Shown here in pieces: positions 11,899 to 23,610 of a DNA stretch of 64,000 bases. The first letter of the stretch is position 1. Each line of letters starts with the position of its first letter. The notes beneath the pieces were generated by a model that was given only the letters and a program-made list of their open reading frames with translations, was not told the origin of the DNA and did no database searches. Source of the stretch: Pestalotiopsis fici W106-1. Its lineage: Eukaryota; Ascomycota; Sordariomycetes; Amphisphaeriales; Sporocadaceae. Made by a program: the position numbers and the translations under genes. The stretch covers positions 372,001 through 436,000 of the forward strand of contig NW_006917093.1 of NCBI RefSeq assembly GCF_000516985.1, in the 5' to 3' direction.

Positions 11899-12697
11899 TA
11901 GTGGATATCATCTAGAGCTTGTGTGTTGTTTTTCTCTTGTCTGGCTTTCGGCGACGAATTCGTCAGGCAGTCTTCGTGTCAGATTTCCTTTCAAATTCTC
12001 TTTGTCACCTGGGCCAGCATGAAGGGGAGGAGTGAGTCGTTCAACGTCAAGAAGATATCTGAAGTTAAGCAGATAGAGTTTTGAAAGAGGCGGGATAAAG
12101 AGCCATCTAATAGAACAGAGCATTTAATTTGCGATAGCCACTGCATGTGCCAATGTGACATATTGCTCAGTACAAAATACATCATTCTTACTCCCTGATT
12201 AATCGTGTGCGTTGCTCCCATTGATCCGTTTCTAATTGATCCGAAACACAGACTTCGTGATGGCGATGATGATTTCGGAATTTTTGATCAAGGATCCTCA
12301 ATCTGGAGACTCTGACTGGATCGAATTGGTCGCGTTCAACTACACTGTGCGCTCCCTCCAGATACCATGAGCTTGTTTGAGCCAACGTCCTTCAAAATCC
12401 GGTTCTCGGCAATGACTGTGAACTGTTCCGTCTATTTCTCTATGCAATTTCAAAAAGGGCTGTACTATGGACGGCCATGGACTTCTGAGACTTTTATGAA
12501 GAGATGAGTTGACTGCCCGTACTTATTTCGTAATGGTCTCGTTATACGTGGATAGGGTGGGGGCAATGCTTGGTATGGTGGCTCCACCGCCCGTTACTAA
12601 AATTGTACCCGAATCTCGATACGCGGAATAGAAAGTCGACTAAAATCCACTCCCAGGTAAGTATATTCCACTGATGTAGAATTTTCGCCAGCAAAGA
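11899..12697. other. Convergent spacer, no gene
   Basis: This spacer lies between the ends of the FAD oxidase and the Zn2Cys6 regulator. No coding potential is recognised. One TACGCGGA copy sits at 12620-12627, 70 bp beyond the regulator's stop. Confidence 0.6.
12620..12627 (+). promoter_or_regulatory. TACGCGGA site in the spacer 3' of the regulator gene
   Basis: This is an exact copy of the recurrent motif in the ATACGCGGAA context, the same 10-mer as at 197-206. It lies in a convergent spacer, so a promoter role is less obvious here. Confidence 0.3.
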
Positions 12698-13942
12698 TTA
12701 GAAGCCAGAGGGTGTATGCAAAGACTCCGTTTCGGACAAGACTGCTAGTGGTCTCTTTAACCACTTGGTCCAAGTGGCCCCAAGCCTGGCTGCCAGACCT
12801 CTAATCAAATATTCCCCGGCGTTTCCAAAAACCCAGTAATCGCGATATGTATGAAGCAGCTCCGCGTAATGAGCCAAGATGAGTAGTGCTTCGGGCACGC
12901 GCTCGCCCAAGAGACTAATGAACTCGTGCGGAACCAGATTCGGCCAGGCCATGGCAGCATGCGGACCCCAACCATGCGGGCCAGGTTGCGTTTTCTCCCG
13001 GACAAAAAGTAGTGCCGACGCAGCCTCCCAGCATGTGTTGACCGAGGCGGCATTGAGGCGCGACGTTTGCAGCATGCGCGCAAACATGGGCTCGTCGGCG
13101 GCCGAGGGACTGCTGGAGACGGAGGAGCTCGCCTCGTCTAGCTGGTCGAGCCATGCTCGCAATCCGCCGCTCCGGATCGAAGTCCACGACTCGATGCCAA
13201 TGGCTTGTGTGCCCTGGTGTAGTCCCATGTGGCTGACGAAATTGTCCAAAAAGGCATCAAAGTTTTGCTCGTCGTGGACGGCCAGCGTGGTTGCAAGGTG
13301 ATGCACGGCTAGCAAGGACGAAAAGTACCAGCGCGCGGTTCCATCCGAGTCGGTGCCTCTCATGGCATTGAATAGGGACAGTCCGCGAGTTTGAAGCTCG
13401 GTAGCGAGGGAGCGGTATCTGACAGTCTCATGATTGACGCTGTAGCTCAAATGTAGAGCAGACAAGGCCAGTAGCTGATCCATAAGGTACGGCGTTGTAA
13501 GGGCAGTCTTGATATATTGTTCCACTAATGGAATCATGGAGTCTGTGACCCCGAGCCAAGTGGTGATGCCATGCTCCACGTGGTGGAACAGCTGCATGTG
13601 CTCGAGCGTAAATGCGTAACCATGGCTGAGAATCTGCGATGGCCCAGGTAAATGTATGTGTGACTCTTGGATAATTGGGCTCGTGGATCTATCAGTATAC
13701 TTGACACCTGATACAGGTGCGGGCGGCGATGATATTGGCAGCAGCTCGGGGGCGGGTGTGCTGGTCGCAACGGCTGCGCCCGCGTATTCACAGTGCCTGC
13801 TAGACACGCTGCAGTTGACACAGTGTGGCCGCCCTTCGTCGCATTTGATGTGCCTTCGCTTGCACTCCCGACAGCCACCACGAGACTTGTGATGTGCTCG
13901 ACGAGGTCTCGAAGCCCGGTCCGATTGACGGTGGGTGCTCAT
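12698..13942 (-). CDS. Zn2Cys6 fungal transcription factor
   Basis: A single exon encodes 414 residues; the ATG at 13942 is the first in frame. The binuclear zinc cluster is C24-x2-C27-x6-C34-x6-C41-x2-C44-x6-C51, preceded by basic residues. A Pro/Ser-rich linker follows, and from about residue 120 an Upc2-like/fungal-specific regulatory domain with the L-L-A-L-S-A-L-H-L block. It should be nuclear, bind CGG-containing DNA and regulate nearby or pathway genes. TACGCGGA sites occur 70 bp upstream of its ATG (14012-14019), 70 bp after its stop and inside the coding region (12861-12868, inverted). Autoregulation and control of the left-hand genes is a hypothesis. It may also be the pathway regulator of the FAD oxidase beside it. 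Confidence 0.9.
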   Translation of the reverse strand: MSTHRQSDRASRPRRAHHKSRGGCRECKRRHIKCDEGRPHCVNCSVSSRHCEYAGAAVATSTPAPELLPISSPPAPVSGVKYTDRSTSPIIQESHIHLPGPSQILSHGYAFTLEHMQLFHHVEHGITTWLGVTDSMIPLVEQYIKTALTTPYLMDQLLALSALHLSYSVNHETVRYRSLATELQTRGLSLFNAMRGTDSDGTARWYFSSLLAVHHLATTLAVHDEQNFDAFLDNFVSHMGLHQGTQAIGIESWTSIRSGGLRAWLDQLDEASSSVSSSPSAADEPMFARMLQTSRLNAASVNTCWEAASALLFVREKTQPGPHGWGPHAAMAWPNLVPHEFISLLGERVPEALLILAHYAELLHTYRDYWVFGNAGEYLIRGLAARLGATWTKWLKRPLAVLSETESLHTPSGF

Positions 13943-14303
13943 ATGTGCCTTGATGGTATGTGATTGATACAATGGCTCGAGGACGGGAGCGGTGCGAGTA
14001 CGGGATCTTTTTACGCGGAGCAGAAACGCACCGGGTGTTTTATATAGGCACGTATTCGTATAGCGCTTCGTACAGCGAGGGCTTGGTGCCTTTTAGAGTG
14101 CTTGCCAGTGAAAACGAGCCCCGCTTCTTACGAGAACGTACCCGGATTGCTTACTAGAAGTGTCGGCCGGTGCAAAGTCATTGCTACCGCTTGCACTATT
14201 CTAATCCTCTAATAAATGGTGTCACGGGATCCCAACGGGCCTAGATCATCAAACATGAACATTTTGACACTTTCTCCGCAAGTCAGTCCCTGGAAGACGG
14301 GCC
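13943..14303. other. Promoter region of the regulator / 3' flank of the CorA-like gene
   Basis: No gene is seen. The stretch contains the upstream region of the regulator with a TACGCGGA site, and the 3' end region of the leftward CorA-like gene. Confidence 0.6.
14012..14019 (+). promoter_or_regulatory. TACGCGGA site upstream of the Zn2Cys6 gene
   Basis: An exact 8-mer copy lies 70 bp upstream of the regulator's ATG at 13942, in its 5' UTR or core promoter. It is consistent with autoregulation by a CGG-binding Zn2Cys6 protein, which is inferred and not shown. Confidence 0.4.
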
Positions 14304-16057
14304 CTAGACTGGGTCCAAGGACGAAGTGAGGTTCCTCGTAGTCCGCCAATCCCACCAAAGATAGCCGCCTAAAATGACTAAAACAACGGGTATCGTAATG
14401 GCAGTATAAAGCAAAAGACCCGGCTCTGCATTGACCAGGAGCTGGCCACCTCCAGAAGCGACTTTAATGTATCCCATGTCAAGAAAGCCCTAGTATGAAT
14501 TAGCACAACACTCTTCTCTATTCACGACCCCTCAGCCAGAACGGCACCACTTACAGCAATAAACGTCGGTGGCAGGAAACATAGCGTCACGACGGCAATG
14601 ATGCGCATGGTGCGGGCTTCCATGATTGTGCGGGCCGTCATCTTTTCCATATTGTTCGTGCTCCGCAAATTGACGAGATCGCGAATCTGACGACGGGTGA
14701 GCCTGAAGAACGCCAGACGGGACTGTTTCATGGAATTACGCACCATTGCGACGACGCCCTTTAACCGCGTGGTGATGCGCTCGACTTGGCTGCGTTCAAA
14801 CTCGAGCTGGCGCACCACGCTCTTGACTCGATGCGAAAACGTGACCTGTTCGGCCTCGGCACGGTTGCGTGTCCAGATTTGCTCGTGCTTTAGGGCTTCT
14901 GCTTGAATCTGCGACAAGGTTGAAATGATGTTGCCCAGGACATGATGTGCAGTCTCTAATCTGTCCATCATGTCCATCCCATCACGCAGGCTTTGGGTAT
15001 TGGCCTCTCCCAGGAAGGGCTGATCAAAATGTGTGACTGCAGCATCTCTTTTCTAGAGGGTTGGTCAGTATTAAGAGGCTAGTATATGTTGTTGCGAGCC
15101 TACAATCTGTTCCACAGCCCTGTGCAGGCAAGCAATGTAGGTTGCCCAGTTTGCCGTAAGACTTTCAAAAACCCTGCAGGGAATCGACTGCCATCCTTCA
15201 TCCACGCTGAGATTTACTGCAACACCTCCATAGGTGGATTTGATGCGCCTCCAAAGCTCGTCTGCGGGATTGACGAGCACCGTAGTCTCCGTCTTGGGGT
15301 TTGTGGAATTATACGAGCTGTATAGCCCTTGTTGTCGCACCGACCATTGCAGGACTTCGCGATAACAGTTGTCGGCTCCCAGATGCTTGACTTTGTGCTG
15401 GTTCTTTTCAATGTACGGAAGTAAGCAGCAGAACTCGAATGCTGCATCTCGATCGTCAATACTGTTGATGCATCATGGATACGACGGCTTACCTTTTTTT
15501 GCTGACCCTTGCGAGTCCAGCGTCGCTGATGGACTAAACTCCAAGAGAGCTCTGCCAATATAGTAGTCGGTAAGATCCCTCTCGAAGCTATTGATCATCG
15601 TTTTGAACATGGGCGATGCATGAATTGACGTCGCCAGCGCATCAACACACGGTTCGGTGATCTTTAATGAACCGCGCGAGTATTCTTGTGGTATGATACT
15701 GCAATGTCATCTGTTAATAGTTGTATAGCGAACTGATCATCACCTTGATCTTACAATAGCGTATTCGATCCTGCTCCGGTAGCAGAACGCACGCGAGAGC
15801 TTTGGTCATTGTCAGTGCCGAGAATTCCAGACTAGGATGCAGTGCCTGCTTACCAATATGACTGAATCTCGTCCACTTGTTGATCATTTGATTGATTGAA
15901 CGCTGCTGCCTCGAACGGCGCTTTGGATTTGGCGTCAACTTCATTCAGAATTGATACCCGTGCTGGCCGACTCACTTAATTGCCATGCCTTGATGGCACA
16001 CCTTGGAGCGTACAGACCAGTAGTCGACTGCATTGGAATGTTGACAAGACCGATCAT
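14304..16057 (-). CDS. CorA-like fungal membrane protein, seven exons
   Basis: I rebuilt seven exons: 16057-15976, 15920-15854, 15799-15755, 15698-15493, 15441-15104, 15052-14555 and 14489-14304. They join in phase to 473 residues, and all introns are 51-65 nt with GT-AG ends. The C-terminal third is a long helical region with many R/K/E residues, then M-R-I-I-A-V-V-T-L-C-F-L-P-P-T-F-I-A, and a final membrane segment before a W-W-D-W tail. This matches the layout of fungal CorA-like (Mg2+ transporter-related) proteins, in which the first membrane helix reads T-L-x-F-L-P-x-T-F. The G-M-N selectivity motif of true CorA channels is not visible, so magnesium transport should not be assumed. The first three short exons are the least certain part. 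Confidence 0.75.
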
Positions 16058-16852
16058 TATCGCAACTGGTAAAAGTGGATGAGTCAATTAAACTCTCTCA
16101 GTCAACAAAGATTGCAGTCTGTTTACACATAGACAAACCAGGTATATAAACATGAGCTTTGGTCGTTGTCGTGATTGATGCAGCCCCTGACGAAACAAGA
16201 TGCATCACCGACACGCAAGTCGGGCTCTGCCGTGTCGGGAATGGCACAAGGCCTTTTCAGTGGCTCATACAAGACAGCATGCAAAAAAAATGGCTTACAA
16301 GGGGCTTAGCTTCCGCCGAGGCATTTTGATCTTGTGTGCCATCTCAGCCGCACCGTGGCAGGATCAATCATCATACAGCGCTGGGTTTTGGTGGGTGTGT
16401 GACCACCCTGTCCGGCCATGCCCGGTCTCCCATGTGTCAGATAACTCTTCCAATGATCAAAAAGCAGGTTCACTTGAATTCAATTTGGAAAATTTTTGAA
16501 ATGTTTGTTAATTAATCGTGGCATTACATCAAGAGGTAGTTCTCTACATCGTTCCATCGTAACGGGCGCATCTTTCGCCGTCTCTCTACACAATTAAATG
16601 TACCTAAATGGCGGCGACTGCGAATAAACATGTTGAACATGTATTTGGAGGTAGACCAACATCTCTGGTTGGAAGGGAGAGACAAGTACGAGTGTGCCGG
16701 GGCTGCCAGCGAGTCTCATCAGAATCTCTTGGCTAGGCGCATATTCCTTGCACCTCCCCTGCCGTCTGACCCGGCACCGCCGATGGCAGTCTGATCTGCA
16801 TCCCCTCGTGGGACGCAGCTTGTGGGAGTACTTGGTGAACCCGTCTGTTCTC
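16058..16852. other. Intergenic, no gene
   Basis: No protein-like reading frame is found. The stretch should contain the promoter of the CorA-like gene and the 3' region of the small gene that follows on the same strand. Confidence 0.5.
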
Positions 16853-17245
16853 TCAATCATAGGTCTTTTCTGTTTGATTCATGGCCACCAGGCTGCGTAT
16901 CACGTCCTGTAGGCTGATTAGCACTCGATATCGCAATGGACCGAATAGGACGGCTTCAGAAATGGCTTACATCGGGCAGTTTCTTGGCCGCCCAAATGCG
17001 GTGATCGCCGTTCGGTAACGACTAAAGGATAGGTCAGCATGTGTGCAGAAAGATCAGATCACTTCTCACACCTCAATTTTATACTTGCGAATCATCAGAT
17101 TCCTACGTGCATCGTGCACCCAAGGATACATCGTCTTCAAATGTGCTTCGACATCGCTGCGAAGAGCGCGGTACGTGACATCAGTAATGACCCAATTGAT
17201 ATCCTCCAGGGTTATGACGCGTATCTCAGTTTTAGATGGTACCAT
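16853..17245 (-). CDS. Small spliced protein of unknown function (92 aa)
   Basis: Three exons, 17245-17072, 17021-16971 and 16906-16853, join in phase 0. The introns are GTGTGA...CTTTAG (50 nt, with CTGAC branch site) and GTAAGC...CTACAG (64 nt, with CTAATC). The 92-residue product starts MVPSKTEIRVITLEDINWVI, has no signal peptide or membrane segment, and mixes acidic and basic helices with Trp at residues 18, 42 and about 67. I do not recognise a family. Support is the consistent phase of both introns with good branch sites and an uninterrupted protein-like sequence; each exon is too short to stand out as an open frame. An in-frame stop upstream fixes the start. Confidence 0.5.
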
Positions 17246-17612
17246 AATCGAGAGCCGAGTTTGTTTCTAGTTGTTTGGTTTAATGGAGATCTCTTTTGCA
17301 ATGACAGGACAGATCGGCTCAATTATCTATGAGCTGCGGGTCGTGGTGGCAAGGTGTAACCACGTCACTCTCTTTACAGCGAGCAGGTTGCCTCTTCTGT
17401 CAGCTACAAGGCAACCTGCCGCAGTGAGTCACCCACACTTCAGTGGCCGCGAACCTCTCTATAATTACCCTGCCCCTCTGGATGGAACAAAAGATCCCAC
17501 GCGACACGTGAGAGACGACACAATCCTCTGGGATTTCATGTCTCTGAATACGGGCGGTGCTGCTTCACATTACACTAAGCTATATTTTATCAAACGAAAT
17601 CTAATAATTCAA
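17246..17612. other. Intergenic, no gene
   Basis: This spacer separates the 92-residue gene's start from the stop of the permease gene. The overlapping plus-strand frames are not protein-like. Confidence 0.5.
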
Positions 17613-20096
17613 TCATTCCAAATCATCGGAAGATAGGGAGCCTCGCAAAGCCGACATCAAATCCGACCACGACTGAATCATATACGCCGCCTCCGACCCA
17701 TCACCGAATATAGTGTATAGGAATCTTGGCCGCGGCTTTCCGCGCAGCGAAAACTCATTGAAAGATAGGTAGCTGTCGTGCGGGTGTCTGTGCCCTGCAC
17801 GAAGAGTCACACACCAGTGGCATATTCGTGTCGGGGGATCATTCGCAAGATCATCCTCCCCATGTGTGCAGGGAATCATGTCGTATCCGAGAAACTTGAA
17901 GACATGTCTTGCAGACTCGTAACGAACAAAGACCCACCAGTATATCCAACCTACCACGAGCACGCCGCCCACTACCGCGAGCGCAGTTCTTCCATCAGAT
18001 CTCCACAAGTCGGAAATGACAATGACCAGACTGAATGCTAGTATGATGATTCCTAGCAGCGTCTGCAAAGGCCCGTCTTTCAACCGGTAAAGCGACCAGT
18101 ATTGCCCCTTCTCAGCTGGCTTTTGTCGCATCCAAGGTGCAGGGTTTCGATCGCTCTCTGTCCTGTACCAGTCTAAAGCAGGATAGCCGGTATTTTGGAA
18201 TCTGTCTTGAAAGGGGTCAAACCAGATGAAGCCAATCCCTACAAGTCCTGAAAAATGCATTAATTTTACCGTCACGTAGCCAGCAAGAGTCAAGTCAGCT
18301 CACCTTCAACGAAAAAGTGCCCATAAACCAACATATTGCCAGCAAAATTGACGGCATAAGTGGTGTCTGTGGAGCTGGCTGACAAGCAAATCCAAACTAT
18401 CGTAGTAAGCCAATACAAAAGCACGCCGCCCTCGGGGGACCCAGGATGGGTGAGCGCGTCTTGGTCAAAGATGAGGGCGACTTTGCGCTGCCCATGGTCA
18501 ACATCACGCCATGAGTATTTGGGTCGCAAAGGCCCCGTTCGTCTCCAAAGCCACGACCAAGGAAGAATATTGGTCCAGCCTATGGATTGCTTGACTGCTA
18601 TGAGGTTAGTCAAGGAAAAGATAAAGATCTCAAAGTAGATGCATACCTCGAACACCCGTATAAGCGACACTCAGCATGCTTCCAATGGATGACAACGCGA
18701 TCAAGACAGCTGTTGCAACAGCAGCAGTTTCCGATACTTGTCCCTCGGGCATTGTTGCAGTGCTAAAATACTGATGCAGTGTTAGAAATACCGTTGCTGG
18801 CAAGGATCAAAAAGTGTTTCTTACAGTGGCCGTATAGTTGGGTAGAGGGCCATGCTGCCAATCGAATGCTGCACACTGGAAAGGTCTTAGTAGCAAAACA
18901 CATTGAAGAATCCGTGGAGAGGACGCAGATTGCGACCCCTTTCATGCAAAGATATTGAAGAAACTTACGAGAATACCGGCCAAGAGTAGGTAGAGTGATC
19001 CTACTACAGAAACTCCCCAAATGAATCCCCATTTGAGAACCGAAAAAGAAGGAATTTCGCCCGCAACCTTTCCAAGCTATTAGTAGAAGTCGATTATCAA
19101 AGAGAGCATCGGGAACGAACAAGAGTGGCATTCTCCCAGCCATGAAAACTATACAAGACGACGATGAACGCAGGAACCCAGTGAATATCGTAGTCCGGGA
19201 GGGTTTCACCAAGCGAATCATCCGAAGCCCAGTTTGAGTGCGAGCCATGTTTACGAAGATAAGCAGCACCAAATCCTGCTATTATCAGCAGAGACAAGAT
19301 CTTTGCTGCAGCGGTCGCCTTATTGAACAAGCGACTTTTCGAATTGGATATGTACAGCAAGAGGCATGTCGCTGTGGTGATCGTGACAGCTAGGAAACGC
19401 AAAAGATGTAAGCTGACCTCGCCTGGTGGCAATTCCTTCCAGGCGGCCTTTTTATACGCAGCTAGGACGATTTGCGACGCAAACTGCAATGCATTGGTGC
19501 TCGTGGTGTAAACAAAAACAAAGTAAAAGGCGTATAGAGTGTACGCCCACAAGCGGAACTTTGGCTTGAGAAGGTCATCCAACTTTGCGACGGTTAGCTC
19601 TTGCGAACAATGGAAAATGAACCCGTTCATGTCAGATGGAGACTCACGTAAACAAGTTCGCCGCCAGTGAATGGCAGCTTTCTTGCATACTCGAGGTACA
19701 TCAACATGCTGTCGATTGTATTCAACAATACTGATCGTTTTCTATGCGTGGTTGGGATGCAATCAACCAATACCTCAATATAGTGTAGCCAAAGCCCACG
19801 GCCCACAGTCCCATGGCAACACTCTTACTCTGCGTGTTGATCAAGACCGTGTATGGGCCAGTAAAAATGCCAGTCCCTATCATCTTGTTGATAATCAAGG
19901 CGGCAACATCGCGTTGTGTGAGCGTGCGTGGCGCATCAACGCGGGGGTCGGCATCATGGGGAGCATCGGTAGCATCAAATGGGAGTTGGTGGGCGTGGTT
20001 GGAGGGCACGGCAGAAGCATCGTCATCCGAGCCAGCTACTCGCTGCCGCAAACCAGCAGACGAAGCCGTGTCTTCTGGGCTCAGTGCAGATGCCAT
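17613..20096 (-). CDS. APC-superfamily amino-acid permease (methionine-permease-like)
   Basis: Eight exons: 20096-19774, 19708-19648, 19582-19121, 19067-18969, 18875-18825, 18770-18647, 18597-18304 and 18247-17613. They join in phase to 682 residues. The first membrane helix carries I-I-N-K-M-I-G-T-G-I-F-T-G-P, the APC substrate-binding G-x-G motif in the form seen in fungal high-affinity methionine (MUP1-type) and LAT-like permeases. About twelve hydrophobic segments follow, including G-G-E-L-V-Y-L-D and H-G-W-E-N-A-T. It should be a plasma-membrane importer of a neutral amino acid. The C-terminal tail of about 170 residues is longer than usual and includes two extra hydrophobic stretches. 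One intron uses a weak donor (GTTCGT at 19120). The start is the first in-frame ATG, after a 60-residue hydrophilic N-terminus. Confidence 0.85.
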
Positions 20097-20749
20097 TCTC
20101 CGAGAGCACAATGATGGTGTTGAATGCCTGGACCTCGCATGGTCTCGAGATCAAGAACCCATGCTTTAACTGCGGTCGGATGAGCTGAAATTGTTGTCTT
20201 AATAATAAAGGCCCTCCCAACGCTCAGCCTGCCCAGGCTGACTTGGAAAATCCAGCCAAGATCCTCCAAACGCCCGCCGCCCAGTTGGTGAGGAAATTCC
20301 CAGGCCATTGAAGAAATGACCCAGCGCCACCATGCAAGAATTGGAACATTTGGGCGTCATCAGGCATTCTTGATTGGATCGCGCCTATCTCGCGAACCGT
20401 CCCCCTTGCTCAAAGCCCCCAAATACAGCTGTGCCTAGAACCCGTTTGAGAGCAGCCCGACTTTCCGGGCTTCGCTTACCCAGTGTCTTGGTTGCTTGGA
20501 GCCCCCCCGCGGCTCTGTTAGCTATTTCACCGCGCTAGAGAATCGCCCACCAGCGCGGGGCACTAAACACTTCAACATTTCCCGAGGTCGTTCCATCTTT
20601 ACGTACAATCATTAAAACCTTGTGCCCGTCCCTTGGGTCAATGCTTGAAATGCCAATTACAGTCTGCTTACAGTACAGTAATTCTTCACTTGGTTCCCGT
20701 GAATCAACCCCGCCAACCTCGTCACTCCAAACGGGCCCGCCCCTCGCTG
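20097..20749. other. Divergent promoter region
   Basis: This spacer separates the divergent permease and kinase-like genes. The plus-strand frame stays open from 20633 but has no ATG before 20750. No other element is recognised. Confidence 0.5.
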
Positions 20750-23480
20750 ATGTCGGATCTCGAGGGGTCGGAAGCTGCGCGACTCTTTGTCGAATATGCA
20801 GAAGAAAACAAGTGCAATAATACCGAACTGCTACGGAGGCTGGAAAACGCAACGAAGCGCGATCCAAGTATCGAATTGACGGGCGACACCAAGAAAGATT
20901 TGCTGCCCACCAGGGAGAAGCTAGAGCGAGTCTTGGGCCCCAACGATACAGTACTCAGTTTGCTTTGTTGCACTTGTAAGCTCTGTCAGCGCGGCAGCGG
21001 CTTCCGAGAATTGGCCCGCAACACGAGGATTCTAGAGGACGCAAAGAAGCGCAAGGAACTCGCCGTCCTCATTCTTTCTGGCTGTTTATTTGCCTTGGGC
21101 GATCTTTGCACGCAAGCCGATTTCAAGGTGGTCAGATTCGCGGCACAATCCATTGCGCCGTGGTCTCAGCAGCCAACCGACTCGTCGTGCTTCTCACGCA
21201 TCGCACCCATCCCCAGCCAATGTCCACACACCTTTTTCGATAAGGAGGACTTTTCGTTTCCCAGAATTCGGGATCTTTGTCTCGCTTGCCGAAAACGTGT
21301 CTTTCAGAGCGCCGCCTTGGAAAAGTCCAACATCTTGAACATTCCGAGACTTCAACGATCATCTGCTCCTGTGATTTTCGATCATAGCACTCAAAATCTG
21401 CCCTTCATCTTCGAGTGCCCTCAGACAAGGCTCAATACGCGCCTTACTCCGCAATTCTATACTTCGCAGATTGAACCATCTTGCTGTGAAGACGAGCAGC
21501 TAAGGGTAAATGCTCGTTGATGTATGCTCCGGGAGAATACAAATGGCTAACACAATTGCAGGACCAAGTTCTCTTTCGCAAAGTATTCAAATATCAACAT
21601 GAAAGATCTGATCTCATTTCTGAAGCCGCAAAGGAGGCTCTCATTGCCATGCACCTTGCTCGACGTGATAACGAGAGTTTTGTCGAGGTACTATTTGCTC
21701 TGACATACAAGGATCGTTTCTACACCTATGTGGAAATTGTATTCCCCTTCTACGATCGCGATCTCGGACATGAATTCGAGCTGCGAAAACTGGGATCGCA
21801 TCTTTCGACACCGGGCTGCTTGCTGGACAATCCCTTGTGGAAGGCGAGTCTAGATGTTGTACGAGCGGTCTGCATCATGCACGACGCAATCGACAAGATG
21901 GAGGTCGAGTGCTCCGGTCATTTTGATATCAAACCCGAGAACATTGTCATCAAGGAAGACAAGAACGGGGTCATGAAGTTGTTCCTGATTGACTTTGGTC
22001 AAGCAGCAGCGCATAGAGCCGGGACGAATTTATATCAACCCCCAGAAGTCACCAGACCACGAAGTAACACAAATCCCTTTACTTTTGCTTACGATGTGTG
22101 GTCCATGGCTTGCGTATTGCTGGAAGTTCTCGTCTTTATAGAGTTTGGACTGTCCGAACTTCGATTGTTCCGGTCCAGAGTCAGAGGTAACGACGAAGAC
22201 GAATATGCATTCTGGCAGGGAACCTCGCCACACGATATGGTACTTCGCCCGGCAGTCACTGGTCGCCTTCAAACCTTGGAGGACCAAGGGGACCAACGGA
22301 CCCGGGCCGCCATTCGACAGCTCCGCGCCATGCTGAGCATATTTCCCGACCAACGACCCACTATGAGATCCTGCTTAGGAGAGTTTCAAAGAATAAATCT
22401 GAATCGACAAGACCTAGGTCTTCCCACTCAAGACTGGATGAACTGTGGTCTCGAGCGATGGAAGACCTCTTACAGCACATCACGCATGGCGCGGCCGAAT
22501 CCCGGGAATATATACTTCTTCAGAGATAAGCCAGGCCAGATTCAAGCTGATGAGCGAATTACACTTGACATTGAGTCAGTCATAAAAGAAACCAAGGCTG
22601 TGAAAACAGTGACATTCATTCCTCATGCTTTTTTCAACCCATCTACTAATCCAGGGCATACCTTTGCTTGTCACTTTGACAACCTACACGAGGGCTTTAC
22701 GTTTCATTTTAGCTCCCTTGACAAGTTCCTTGAATTCATGAGCTTGTTGACATATCAGAGAATCGTGCCAGATATTTCCGAGGACCCCAACGCTACTGGC
22801 ACACGGTTCAAGCTTAACACTTGTCAGGTCAAGATTTACGGATGGCCCTCGGACCAAACCAGAAAGTTCAAAGGCGGCACGGTGCAGATATGGAGGCAGC
22901 TGTCGCAGAGTAGCTACGATCGCTATCACAAGCGATCAGAGAGCCTATCTTCAACGAGTAGTACGACGGGAAGCGGGACCGGATCGTCGGAGGGAGCGGG
23001 GAGTGGTGCTAGCACTACTGGCGTGAATGGTGTCAGGCATTCGACAAATGCCTGGAAGCTAGCTATATGGACACACGACGCCAAGACAGAAGAGCGCACA
23101 TGTGTTGTGGTAGATATCGGTGCCAAGACATGGAGACTTGAGGATCCCACTGGGCAGCGTGTGCCTCAAAGGCTCAAGATTAAACCACACTATGGCCATG
23201 CCGACTTTCGAGGTGCCATCTTTACACCGTCAACTGCACGACAGAATGGAAACGGGCCAGATGATCGATACCCTGGATTTCCAATTGGGCCGATCGACTT
23301 GCAAACAAAGATGAGGAGCCGCTTGACTGAAGTCACCATTGACTTTTTGGATAATACTCGTAAGTATTGCAATACTAATCATGCCCGGTCTTGATACAAC
23401 CATTGCCCTTACTAATTATGGCAGATCGCTCACAAATTTTACACATTTTCCGGAACAATAAATTCAACTTGCCCGGGTGA
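20750..23480 (+). CDS. Large protein with degenerate protein-kinase domain
   Basis: Three exons, 20750-21505, 21562-23359 and 23425-23480, give 869 residues; the last intron (GTAAGT...GGCAG) replaces a short read-through tail. A helical N-terminal part of about 250 residues precedes a kinase-like domain. The catalytic loop is HFDIKPEN (His372, Asp374), the metal site is DFG (Asp396), followed by a P-P-E and D-V-W-S-M-A C-lobe. The glycine-rich loop and an unambiguous VAIK lysine are not visible, so the N-lobe is divergent and activity is uncertain. A C-terminal region of about 370 residues contains a Ser/Gly/Thr-rich linker near residue 730 and no named domain. Such kinase-like proteins are common in fungi near HET/NLR genes; a signalling role is inferred. 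Confidence 0.8.
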
Positions 23481-23610
23481 TGTAATACCAACGACACAAG
23501 GCGCCATGACAACTGGAACTTGCACGTTTGTTGTCACCACTTACTATATAACGAATATCGTGGTCAGGCATTTTTATTGTTTACTCAGTTACATCATTCA
23601 CAAGCTATGC

